Shown here one piece after another: positions 9,741 to 23,236 of a stretch of DNA of 64,000 nt (position 1 is its first letter; each line of letters opens with the position of its first letter). This DNA comes from Megaustenia siamemsis (lineage: Eukaryota > Mollusca > Gastropoda > Stylommatophora > Ariophantidae), in NCBI GenBank assembly GCA_032433765.1, contig JAVIAB010000041.1, positions 80,330,928 through 80,394,927 on the forward strand, written 5' to 3'. The notes under the pieces were generated by a model. The model worked only from the letters and a program-made list of their open reading frames with translations, was not told the origin of the DNA and ran no database searches. A program made the position numbers and the translations under genes.

Positions 9741-11676
9741 TAATGTTACTTCGTGAACCCTTCCTTGTCTACGCTCCACCCTCATGTATGTTACTTCGTG
9801 AACCCTTCCTTGTCTACGCTCCACCCTCATGTATGTTACTTCGTGAACCCTTCCTTGTCTACGCTCCACCCTCATGTATGTTACTTCGTGAACCCTTCCT
9901 TGTCTACGCTCCACCCTCATGTATGTTACTTCGTGAACCCTTCCTTGTCTACGCTCCACCCTCATGTATGTTACTTCGTGAACCCTTCCTTGTCTACGCT
10001 CCACCCTCATGTATGTTACTTCGTGAACCCTTCCTTGTCTACACTCCACCCTCATGTATGTTACTTCGTAAACCCTTCCTTGTCTACGCTCCACCCTCAT
10101 GTATGTTACTTCGTGAACCCTTCCTTGTCTACGCTCCACCCTCATGTATGTTACTTCGTGAACCCTTCCTTGTCTACACTCCACCCTCATGTATGTTACT
10201 TCGTGAATCCTTCCTTGTCTACGCTCCACCCTCATGTATGTTACTTCGTGAACCCTTCCTTGTCTACGCTTTACCCTCATGTATGTTACTTCGTTAATCC
10301 TTCCTTGTCTACGCTCCACCCTCATGTATGTTACTTCGTGAACCCTTCCTTGTCTACGCTCCACCCTCATAATGTTACTTCGTGAACCCTTCCTTGTCTA
10401 CGCTCCACCCTCATGTATGTTACTTCGTGAACCCTTCCTTGTCTACGCTCCACCCTCATGTATGTTACTTCGTGAACCCTTCCTTGTCTACGCTCCACCC
10501 TCATGTATGTTACTTCGTGAACCCTTCCTTGTCTACACTCCACCCTCATGTATGTTACTTCGTGAATCCTTCCTTGTCTACGCTCCACCCTCATGTATGT
10601 TACTTCGTGAACCCTTCCTTGTCTACGCTTTACCCTCATGTATGTTACTTCGTTAATCCTTCCTTGTCTACACTCCACCCTCATGTATGTTACTTCGTAA
10701 ACCCTTCCTTGTCTACGCTCCACCCTCATAATGTTACTTCGTGAACCCTTCCTTGTCTACGCTCCACCCTCATGTATGTTACTTCGTGAACCCTTCCTTG
10801 TCTACGCTCCACCCTCATGTATGTTACTTCGTGAACCCTTCCTTGTCTACGCTCCACCCTCATGTATGTTACTTCGTGAACCCTTCCTTGTCTACGCTCC
10901 ACCCTCATGTATGTTACTTCGTGAACCCTTCCTTGTCTACGCTCCACCCTCATGTATGTTACTTCGTGAACCCTTCCTTGTCTACGCTCCACCCTCATGT
11001 ATGTTACTTCGTGAACCCTTCCTTGTCTACACTCCACCCTCATGTATGTTACTTCGTAAACCCTTCCTTGTCTACGCTCCACCCTCATGTATGTTACTTC
11101 GTGAACCCTTCCTTGTCTACGCTCCACCCTCATGTATGTTACTTCGTGAACCCTTCCTTGTCTACACTCCACCCTCATGTATGTTACTTCGTGAACCCTT
11201 CCTTGTCTACACTCCACCCTCCCTCATGTATGTTACTTCGTAAACCCTTCCTTGTCTACGCTCCACCCTCATGTATGTTACTTCGTGAACCCTTCCTTGT
11301 CTACACTCCACCCTCATGTATGTTACATCGTGAACCCTTCCTTGTCTACGCTCCACCCTCATGTATGTTACTTCGTGAACCCTTCCTTGTCTACACTCCA
11401 CCCTCATGTATGTTACTTCGTAAACCCTTCCTTGTCTACGCTCCACCCTCATAATGTTACTTCGTGAACCCTTCCTTGTCTACGCTCCACCCTCATGTAT
11501 GTTACTTCGTGAACCCTTCCTTGTCTACACTCCACCCTCATGTATGTTACTTCGTAAACCCTTCCTTGTCTACGCTCCACCCTCATGTATGTTACTTCGT
11601 GAACCCTTCCTTGTCTACACTCCACCCTCATGTATGTTACTTCGTAAACCCTTCCTTGTCTACGCTCCACCCTCAT
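9741..11676. repeat. left-zone higher-order repeat, copy 1
   Basis: A block of about 43 units (1,935 bp). Marker 44-bp units lie at 9741, 10370, 10729, 11452 and 11676. The ctttaccc/gttaatcc marker pairs at about 10269 and 10628 recur exactly 4,631 bp downstream. It differs from its partner (14372-16347) by one fewer 45-bp unit and a 4-bp insertion at about 11220. Confidence 0.85.
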
Positions 11677-14371
11677 AATGTTACTTCGTGAACCCTTCCT
11701 TGTCTACGCTCCACCCTCATGTATGTTACTTCGTGAACCCTTCCTTGTCTACGCTCCACCCTCATGTATGTTACTTCGTGAACCCTTCCTTGTCTACGCT
11801 CCACCCTCATGTATGTTACTTCGTGAACCCTTCCTTGTCTACGCTCCACCCTCATGTATGTTACTTCGTGAACCCTTCCTTGTCTACGCTCCACCCTCAT
11901 GTATGTTACTTCGTGAACCCTTCCTTGTCTACGCTCCACCCTCATGTATGTTACTTCGTGAACCCTTCCTTGTCTACACTCCACCCTCATGTATGTTACT
12001 TCGTAAACCCTTCCTTGTCTACGCTCCACCCTCATGTATGTTACTTCGTGAACCCTTCCTTGTATACGCTCCACCCTCATGTATGTTACTTCGTGAACCC
12101 TTCCTTGTCTACACTCCACCCTCATGTATGTTACTTCGTGAATCCTTCCTTGTCTACGCTCCACCCTCATGTATGTTACTTCGTGAACCCTTCCTTGTCT
12201 ACGCTTTACCCTCATGTATGTTACTTCGTTAATCCTTCCTTGTCTACGCTCCACCCTCATGTATGTTACTTCGTGAACCCTTCCTTGTCTACACTCCACC
12301 CTCATGTATGTTACTTCGTAAATCCTTCCTTGTCTACGCTCCACCCTCATGTATGTTACTTCGTAAACCCTTCCTTGTCTACACTCCACCCTCATGTATG
12401 TTACTTCGTGAACCCTTCCTTGTCTACACTCCACCCTCATGTATGTTACTTCGTGAATCCTTCCTTGTCTACGCTCCACCCTCATGTATGTTACTTCGTG
12501 AACCCTTCCTTGTCTACGCTTTACCCTCATGTATGTTACTTCGTTAATCCTTCCTTGTCTACGCTCCACCCTCATGTATGTTACTTCGTGAACCCTTCCT
12601 TGTCTACACTCCACCCTCATGTATGTTACTTCGTAAATCCTTCCTTGTCTACGCTCCACCCTCATGTATGTTACTTCGTAAACCCTTCCTTGTCTACACT
12701 CCACCCTCATGTATGTTACTTCGTGAACCCTTCCTTGTCTACACTCCACCCTCATGTATGTTACTTCGTAAACCCTTCCTTGTCTACGCTCCACCCTCAT
12801 GTATGTTACTTCGTGAACCCTTCCTTGTCTACACTCAACCCTCATGTATGTTACATCGTAAACCCTTCCTTGTCTACGCTCCACCCTCATGTATGTTACT
12901 TCGTGAACCCTTCCTTGTCTACACTCCACCCTCATGTATGTTACTTCGTAAACCCTTCCTTGTCTACGCTCCACCCTCATGTATGTTACTTCGTGAACCC
13001 TTCCTTGTCTACACTCCACCCTCATGTATGTTACATCGTGAACCCTTCCTTGTCTACGCTCCACCCTCATGTATGTTACTTCGTGAACCCTTCCTTGTCT
13101 ACACTCCACCCTCATGTATGTTACTTCGTAAACCCTTCCTTGTCTACGCTCCACCCTCATAATGTTACTTCGTGAACCCTTCCTTGTCTACGCTCCACCC
13201 TCATGTATGTTACTTCGTGAACCCTTCCTTGTCTACACTCCACCCTCATGTATGTTACTTCGTAAACCCTTCCTTGTCTACGCTCCACCCTCATGTATGT
13301 TACTTCGTGAACCCTTCCTTGTCTACACTCCACCCTCATGTATGTTACTTCGTAAACCCTTCCTTGTCTACGCTCCACCCTCATAATGTTACTTCGTGAA
13401 CCCTTCCTTGTCTACGCTCCACCCTCATGTATGTTACTTCGTGAACCCTTCCTTGTCTACGCTCCACCCTCATGTATGTTACTTCGTGAACCCTTCCTTG
13501 TCTACGCTCCACCCTCATGTATGTTACTTCGTGAACCCTTCCTTGTCTACGCTCCACCCTCATGTATGTTACTTCGTGAACCCTTCCTTGTCTACGCTCC
13601 ACCCTCATGTATGTTACTTCGTGAACCCTTCCTTGTCTACGCTCCACCCTCATGTATGTTACTTCGTGAACCCTTCCTTGTCTACACTCCACCCTCATGT
13701 ATGTTACTTCGTAAACCCTTCCTTGTCTACGCTCCACCCTCATGTATGTTACTTCGTGAACCCTTCCTTGTCTACGCTCCACCCTCATGTATGTTACTTC
13801 GTGAACCCTTCCTTGTCTACACTCCACCCTCATGTATGTTACTTCGTGAACCCTTCCTTGTCTACACTCCACCCTCATGTATGTTACTTCGTAAACCCTT
13901 CCTTGTCTACGCTCCACCCTCATGTATGTTACTTCGTAAACCCTTCCTTGTCTACGCTCCACCCTCATGTATGTTACTTCGTGAACCCTTCCTTGTCTAC
14001 ACTCCACCCTCATGTATGTTACATCGTGAACCCTTCCTTGTCTACGCTCCACCCTCATGTATGTTACTTCGTGAACCCTTCCTTGTCTACACTCCACCCT
14101 CATGTATGTTACTTCGTAAACCCTTCCTTGTCTACGCTCCACCCTCATAATGTTACTTCGTGAACCCTTCCTTGTCTACGCTTCACCCTCATGTATGTTA
14201 CTTCGTGAACCCTTCCTTGTCTACACTCCACCCTCATGTATGTTACTTCGTAAACCCTTCCTTGTCTACGCTCCACCCTCATGTATGTTACTTCGTGAAC
14301 CCTTCCTTGTCTACACTCCACCCTCATGTATGTTACTTCGTAAACCCTTCCTTGTCTACGCTCCACCCTCA

Positions 14372-16347
14372 TAATGTTACTTCGTGAACCCTTCCTTGTC
14401 TACGCTCCACCCTCATGTATGTTACTTCGTGAACCCTTCCTTGTCTACGCTCCACCCTCATGTATGTTACTTCGTGAACCCTTCCTTGTCTACGCTCCAC
14501 CCTCATGTATGTTACTTCGTGAACCCTTCCTTGTCTACGCTCCACCCTCATGTATGTTACTTCGTGAACCCTTCCTTGTCTACGCTCCACACTCATGTAT
14601 GTTACTTCGTGAACCCTTCCTTGTCTACGCTCCACCCTCATGTATGTTACTTCGTGAACCCTTCCTTGTCTACACTCCACCCTCATGTATGTTACTTCGT
14701 AAACCCTTCCTTGTCTACGCTCCACCCTCATGTATGTTACTTCGTGAACCCTTCCTTGTCTACGCTCCACCCTCATGTATGTTACTTCGTGAACCCTTCC
14801 TTGTCTACACTCCACCCTCATGTATGTTACTTCGTGAATCCTTCCTTGTCTACGCTCCACCCTCATGTATGTTACTTCGTGAACCCTTCCTTGTCTACGC
14901 TTTACCCTCATGTATGTTACTTCGTTAATCCTTCCTTGTCTACGCTCCACCCTCATGTATGTTACTTCGTGAACCCTTCCTTGTCTACGCTCCACCCTCA
15001 TAATGTTACTTCGTGAACCCTTCCTTGTCTACGCTCCACCCTCATGTATGTTACTTCGTGAACCCTTCCTTGTCTACGCTCCACCCTCATGTATGTTACT
15101 TCGTGAACCCTTCCTTGTCTACGCTCCACCCTCATGTATGTTACTTCGTGAACCCTTCCTTGTCTACACTCCACCCTCATGTATGTTACTTCGTGAATCC
15201 TTCCTTGTCAACGCTCCACCCTCATGTATGTTACTTCGTGAACCCTTCCTTGTCTACGCTTTACCCTCATGTATGTTACTTCGTTAATCCTTCCTTGTCT
15301 ACACTCCACCCTCATGTATGTTACTTCGTAAACCCTTCCTTGTCTACACTCCACCCTCATAATGTTACTTCGTGAACCCTTCCTTGTCTACGCTCCAACC
15401 TCATGTATGTTACTTCGTGAACCCTTCCTTGTCTACGCTCCACCCTCATGTATGTTACTTCGTGAACCCTTCCTTGTCTACGCTCCACCCTCATGTATGT
15501 TACTTCGTGAACCCTTCCTTGTCTACGCTCCACCCTCATGTATGTTACTTCGTGAACCCTTCCTTGTCTACGCTCCACCCTCATGTATGTTACTTCGTGA
15601 ACCCTTCCTTGTCTACGCTCCACCCTCATGTATGTTACTTCGTGAACCCTTCCTTGTCTACACTCCACCCTCATGTATGTTACTTCGTAAACCCTTCCTT
15701 GTCTACGCTCCACCCTCATGTATGTTACTTCGTGAACCCTTCCTTGTCTACGCTCCACCCTCATGTATGTTACTTCGTGAACCCTTCCTTGTCTACACTC
15801 CACCCTCATGTATGTTACTTCGTGAACCCTTCCTTGTCTACACTCCACCCTCATGTATGTTACTTCGTAACCCTTCCTTGTCTACGCTCCACCCTCATGT
15901 ATGTTACTTCGTAAACCCTTCCTTGTCTACGCTCCACCCTCATGTATGTTACTTCGTGAACCCTTCCTTGTCTACACTCCACCCTCATGTATGTTACTTC
16001 GTGAACCCTTCCTTGTCTACGCTCCACCCTCATGTATGTTACTTCGTGAACCCTTCCTTGTCTACACTCCACCCTCATGTATGTTACTTCGTAAACCCTT
16101 CCTTGTCTACGCTCCACCCTCATAATGTTACTTCGTGAACCCTTCCTTGTCTACGCTCCACCCTCATGTATGTTACTTCGTGAACCCTTCCTTGTCTACA
16201 CTCCACCCTCATGTATGTTACTTCGTAAACCCTTCCTTGTCTACGCTCCACCCTCATGTATGTTACTTCGTGAACCCTTCCTTGTCTACACTCCACCCTC
16301 ATGTATGTTACTTCGTAAACCCTTCCTTGTCTACGCTCCACCCTCAT
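14372..16347. repeat. left-zone higher-order repeat, copy 2
   Basis: This is the partner of 9741-11676. Marker 44-bp units lie at 14372, 15001, 15360, 16123 and 16347. The first three are offset by 4,631 bp and the last two by 4,671 bp, explained by one extra unit (+45), absence of the 4-bp insertion (-4) and a one-base loss at about 15868 (-1). Private changes such as an altered base at 14590 and one at 15397 show it is a separate copy. Confidence 0.85.
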
Positions 16348-19300
16348 AATGTTACTTCGTGAACCCTTCCTTGTCTACGCTCCACCCTCATGTATGTTAC
16401 TTCGTGAACCCTTCCTTGTCTACGCTCCACCCTCATGTATGTTACTTCGTGAACCCTTCCTTGTCTACGCTCCACCCTCATGTATGTTACTTCGTGAACC
16501 CTTCCTTGTCTACGCTCCACCCTCATGTATGTTACTTCGTGAACCCTTCCTTGTCTACGCTCCACCCTCATGTATGTTACTTCGTGAACCCTTCCTTGTC
16601 TACGCTCCACCCTCATGTATGTTACTTCGTGAACCCTTCCTTGTCTACACTCCACCCTCATGTATGTTACTTCGTAAACCCTTCCTTGTCTACGCTCCAC
16701 CCTCATGTATGTTACTTCGTGAACCCTTCCTTGTCTACGCTCCACCCTCATGTATGTTACTTCGTGAACCCTTCCTTGTCTACACTCCACCCTCATGTAT
16801 GTTACTTCGTGAATCCTTCCTTGTCTACGCTCCACCCTCATGTATGTTACTTCGTGAACCCTTCCTTGTCTACGCTTTACCCTCATGTATGTTACTTCGT
16901 TAATCCTTCCTTGTCTACGCTCCACCCTCATGTATGTTACTTCGTGAACCCTTCCTTGTCTACACTCCACCCTCATGTATGTTACTTCGTAAATCCTTCC
17001 TTGTCTACGCTCCACCCTCATGTATGTTACTTCGTGAACCCTTCCTTGTCTACGCTCCACCCTCATGTATGTTACTTCGTGAATCCTTCCTTGTCTACAC
17101 TCCACCCTCATGTATGTTACTTCGTGAACCCTTCCTTGTCTACACTCCACCCTCATGTATGTTACTTCGTAAACCCTTCCTTGTCTACGCTCCACCCTCA
17201 TGTATGTTACTTCGTAAACCCTTCCTTGTCTACGCTCCACCCTCATAATGTTACTTCGTGAACCCTTCCTTGTCTACGCTCCACCCTCATGTATGTTACT
17301 TCGTGAACCCTTCCTTGTCTACGCTCCACCCTCATGTATGTTACTTCGTGAACCCTTCCTTGTCTACGCTCCACCCTCATGTACCCTTCCTTGTCTACGC
17401 TCCACCCTCATGTATGTTACTTCGTGAACCCTTCCTTGTCTACGCTCCACCCTCATGTATGTTACTTCGTGAACCCTTCCTTGTCTACGCTCCACCCTCA
17501 TGTATGTTACTTCGTGAACCCTTCCTTGTCTACGCTCCACCCTCATGTATGTTACTTCGTGAACCCTTCCTTGTCTACACTCCACCCTCATGTATGTTAC
17601 TTCGTAAACCCTTCCTTGTCTACGCTCCACCCTCATGTATGTTACTTCGTGAACCCTTCCTTGTCTACGCTCCACCCTCATGTATGTTACTTCGTGAACC
17701 CTTCCTTGTCTACACTCCACCCTCATGTATGTTACTTCGTGAATCCTTCCTTGTCTACGCTCCACCCTCATGTATGTTACTTCGTGAACCCTTCCTTGTC
17801 TACGCTCCACCCTCATGTATGTTACTTCGTTAATCCTTCCTTGTCTACGCTCCACCCTCATGTATGTTACTTCGTGAACCCTTCCTTGTCTACACTCCAC
17901 CCTCATGTATGTTACTTCGTAATCCTTCCTTGTCTACGCTCCACCCTCATGTATGTTACTTCGTAACCCTTCCTTGTCTACACTCCACCCTCATGTATGT
18001 TACTTCGTGAACCCTTCCTTGTCTACGCTCCACCCTCATGTATGTTACTTCGTGAACCCTTCCTTGTCTACACTCCACCCTCATGTATGTTACTTCGTGA
18101 ACCCTTCCTTGTCTACGCTCCACCCTCATGTATGTTACTTCGTGAACCCTTCCTTGTCTACACTCCACCCTCATGTATGTTACTTCGTAAACCCTTCCTT
18201 GTCTACGCTCCACCCTCATGTATGTTACTTCGTGAACCCTTCCTTGTCTACACTCCACCCTCATGTATGTTACTTCGTAAACCCTTCCTTGTCTACGCTC
18301 CACCCTCATGTATGTTACTTCGTGAACCCTTCCTTGTCTACACTCCACCCTCATGTATGTTACTTCGTGAACCCTTCCTTGTCTACGCTCCACCCTCATG
18401 TATGTTACTTCGTGAACCCTTCCTTGTCTACACTCCACCCTCATGTATGTTACTTCGTAACCCTTCCTTGTCTACGCTCCACCCTCATAATGTTACTTCG
18501 TGAACCCTTCCTTGTCTACGCTCCACCCTCATGTATGTTACTTCGTGAACCCTTCCTTGTCTACACTCCACCCTCATGTATGTTACTTCGTAACCCTTCC
18601 TTGTCTACGCTCCACCCTCATGTATGTTACTTCGTGAACCCTTCCTTGTCTACACTCCACCCTCATGTATGTTACTTCGTGAACCCTTCCTTGTCTACGC
18701 TCCACCCTCATGTATGTTACTTCGTGAACCCTTCCTTGTCTACGCTCCACCCTCATGTATGTTACTTCGTGAACCCTTCCTTGTCTACGCTCCACCCTCA
18801 TGTATGTTACTTCGTGAACCCTTCCTTGTCTACGCTCCACCCTCATGTATGTTACTTCGTGAACCCTTCCTTGTCTACGCTCCACCCTCATGTATGTTAC
18901 TTCGTGAACCCTTCCTTGTCTACGCTCCACCCTCATGTATGTTACTTCGTGAACCCTTCCTTGTCTACGCTCCACCCTCATGTATGTTACTTCGTGAACC
19001 CTTCCTTGTCTACGCTCCACCCTCATGTATGTTACTTCGTAAACCCTTCCTTGTCTACGCTCCACCCTCATGTATGTTACTTCGTGAACCCTTCCTTGTC
19101 TACGCTCCACCCTCATGTATGTTACTTCGTGAACCCTTCCTTGTCTACACTCCACCCTCATGTATGTTACTTCGTGAACCCTTCCTTGTCTACACTCCAC
19201 CCTCATGTATGTTACTTCGTGAACCCTTCCTTGTCTACGCTCCACCCTCATGTATGTTACTTCGTGAACCCTTCCTTGTCTACGCTCCACCCTCATGTAT

Positions 19301-22300
19301 GTTACTTCGTGAACCCTTCCTTGTCTACGCTCCACCCTCATGTATGTTACTTCGTGAACCCTTCCTTGTCTACGCTCCACCCTCATGTATGTTACTTCGT
19401 GAACCCTTCCTTGTCTACGCTCCACCCTCATGTATGTTACTTCGTGAACCCTTCCTTGTCTACGCTCCACCCTCATGTATGTTACTTCGTGAACCCTTCC
19501 TTGTCTACACTCCACCCTCATGTATGTTACTTCGTAAACCCTTCCTTGTCTACGCTCCACCCTCATGTATGTTACTTCGTGAACCCTTCCTTGTCTACGC
19601 TCCACCCTCATGTATGTTACTTCGTGAACCCTTCCTTGTCTACACTCCACCCTCATGTATGTTACTTCGTGAATCCTTCCTTGTCTACGCTCCACCCTCA
19701 TGTATGTTACTTCGTGAACCCTTCCTTGTCTACGCTCCACCCTCATGTATGTTACTTCGTGAATCCTTCCTTGTCTACGCTCCACCCTCATGTATGTTAC
19801 TTCGTGAACCCTTCCTTGTCTACACTCCACCCTCATGTATGTTACTTCGTAAATCCTTCCTTGTCTACGCTCCACCCTCATGTATGTTACTTCGTAACCC
19901 TTCCTTGTCTACACTCCACCCTCATGTATGTTACTTCGTAAACCCTTCCTTGTCTACGCTCCACCCTCATGTATGTTACTTCGTGAACCCTTCCTTGTCT
20001 ACACTCCACCCTCATGTATGTTACTTCGTAAACCCTTCCTTGTCTACGCTCCACCCTCATGTATGTTACTTCGTGAACCCTTCCTTGTCTACACTCCACC
20101 CTCATGTATGTTACTTCGTGAACCCTTCCTTGTCTACGCTCCACCCTCATGTATGTTACTTCGTGAACCCTTCCTTGTCTACACTCCACCCTCATGTATG
20201 TTACTTCGTAAACCCTTCCTTGTCTACGCTCCACCCTCATGTATGTTACTTCGTGAACCCTTCCTTGTCTACACTCCACCCTCATGTATGTTACTTCGTG
20301 AACCCTTCCTTGTCTACGCTCCACCCTCATGTATGTTACTTCGTGAACCCTTCCTTGTCTACACTCCACCCTCATGTATGTTACTTCGTGAACCCTTCCT
20401 TGTCTACGCTCCACCCTCATGTATGTTACTTCGTGAACCCTTCCTTGTCTACGCTCCACCCTCATGTATGTTACTTCGTGAACCCTTCCTTGTCTACACT
20501 CCACCCTCATGTATGTTACTTCGTGAACCCTTCCTTGTCTACGCTCCACCCTCATGTATGTTACTTCGTGAACCCTTCCTTGTCTACACTCCACCCTCAT
20601 GTATGTTACTTCGTGAACCCTTCCTTGTCTACGCTCCACCCTCATGTATGTTACTTCGTGAACCCTTCCTTGTCTACGCTCCACCCTCATGTATGTTACT
20701 TCGTGAACCCTTCCTTGTCTACGCTCCACCCTCATGTATGTTACTTCGTGAACCCTTCCTTGTCTACGCTCCACCCTCATGTATGTTACTTCGTGAACCC
20801 TTCCTTGTCTACGCTCCACCCTCATGTATGTTACTTCGTGAACCCTTCCTTGTCTACGCTCCACCCTCATGTATGTTACTTCGTGAACCCTTCCTTGTCT
20901 ACGCTCCACCCTCATGTATGTTACTTCGTGAACCCTTCCTTGTCTACACTCCACCCTCATGTATGTTACTTCGTGAACCCTTCCTTGTCTACGCTCCACC
21001 CTCATAATGTTACTTCGTGAACCCTTCCTTGTCTACGCTCCACCCTCATGTATGTTACTTCGTGAACCCTTCCTTGTCTACGCTCCACCCTCATGTATGT
21101 TACTTCGTGAACCCTTCCTTGTCTACGCTCCACCCTCATGTATGTTACTTCGTGAACCCTTCCTTGTCTACGCTCCACCCTCATGTATGTTACTTCGTGA
21201 ACCCTTCCTTGTCTACGCTCCACCCTCATGTATGTTACTTCGTGAACCCTTCCTTGTCTACGCTCCACCCTCATGTATGTTACTTCGTGAACCCTTCCTT
21301 GTCTACACTCCACCCTCATGTATGTTACTTCGTGAACCCTTCCTTGTCTACGCTCCACCCTCATGTATGTTACTTCGTGAACCCTTCCTTGTCTACGCTC
21401 CACCCTCATGTATGTTACTTCGTGAACCCTTCCTTGTCTACACTCCACCCTCATGTATGTTACTTCGTGAATCCTTCCTTGTCTACGCTCCACCCTCATG
21501 TATGTTACTTCGTGAACCCTTCCTTGTCTACGCTCCACCCTCATGTATGTTACTTCGTGAACCCTTCCTTGTCTACGCTCCACCCTCATGTATGTTACTT
21601 CGTGAACCCTTCCTTGTCTACGCTCCACCCTCATGTATGTTACTTCGTGAACCCTTCCTTGTCTACGCTCCACCCTCATGTATGTTACTTCGTGAACCCT
21701 TCCTTGTCTACGCTCCACCCTCATGTATGTTACTTCGTGAACCCTTCCTTGTCTACACTCCACCCTCATGTATGTTACTTCGTGAATCCTTCCTTGTCTA
21801 CGCTCCACCCTCATGTATGTTACTTCGTGAACCCTTCCTTGTCTACGCTCCACCCTCATGTATGTTACTTCGTGAATCCTTCCTTGTCTACACTCCACCC
21901 TCATGTATGTTACTTCGTAAACCCTTCCTTGTCTACGCTCCACCCTCATAATGTTACTTCGTGAACCCTTCCTTGTCTACGCTCCACCCTCATGTATGTT
22001 ACTTCGTGAACCCTTCCTTGTCTACGCTCCACCCTCATGTATGTTACTTCGTGAACCCTTCCTTGTCTACGCTCCACCCTCATGTATGTTACTTCGTGAA
22101 CCCTTCCTTGTCTACGCTCCACCCTCATGTATGTTACTTCGTGAACCCTTCCTTGTCTACGCTCCACCCTCATGTATGTTACTTCGTGAACCCTTCCTTG
22201 TCTACGCTCCACCCTCATGTATGTTACTTCGTGAACCCTTCCTTGTCTACACTCCACCCTCATGTATGTTACTTCGTGAACCCTTCCTTGTCTACGCTCC

Positions 22301-23236
22301 ACCCTCATGTATGTTACTTCGTGAACCCTTCCTTGTCTACGCTCCACCCTCATGTATGTTACTTCGTGAACCCTTCCTTGTCTACACTCCACCCTCATGT
22401 ATGTTACTTCGTGAACCCTTCCTTGTCTACACTCCACCCTCATGTATGTTACTTCGTGAACCCTTCCTTGTCTACGCTCCACCCTCATGTATGTTACTTC
22501 GTGAACCCTTCCTTGTCTACGCTCCACCCTCATGTATGTTACTTCGTGAACCCTTCCTTGTCTACACTCCACCCTCATGTATGTTACTTCGTGAACCCTT
22601 CCTTGTCTACGCTCCACCCTCATGTATGTTACTTCGTGAACCCTTCCTTGTCTACACTCCACCCTCATGTATGTTACTTCGTGAACCCTTCCTTGTCTAC
22701 GCTCCACCCTCATGTATGTTACTTCGTGAACCCTTCCTTGTCTACGCTCCACCCTCATGTATGTTACTTCGTGAACCCTTCCTTGTCTACACTCCACCCT
22801 CATGTATGTTACTTCGTGAACCCTTCCTTGTCTACGCTCCACCCTCATGTATGTTACTTCGTGAACCCTTCCTTGTCTACACTCCACCCTCATGTATGTT
22901 ACTTCGTGAACCCTTCCTTGTCTACGCTCCACCCTCATGTATGTTACTTCGTGAACCCTTCCTTGTCTACGCTCCACCCTCATGTATGTTACTTCGTGAA
23001 CCCTTCCTTGTCTACGCTCCACCCTCATGTATGTTACTTCGTGAACCCTTCCTTGTCTACGCTCCACCCTCATGTATGTTACTTCGTGAACCCTTCCTTG
23101 TCTACGCTCCACCCTCATGTATGTTACTTCGTGAACCCTTCCTTGTCTACGCTCCACCCTCATGTATGTTACTTCGTGAACCCTTCCTTGTCTACGCTCC
23201 ACCCTCATGTATGTTACTTCGTGAACCCTTCCTTGT

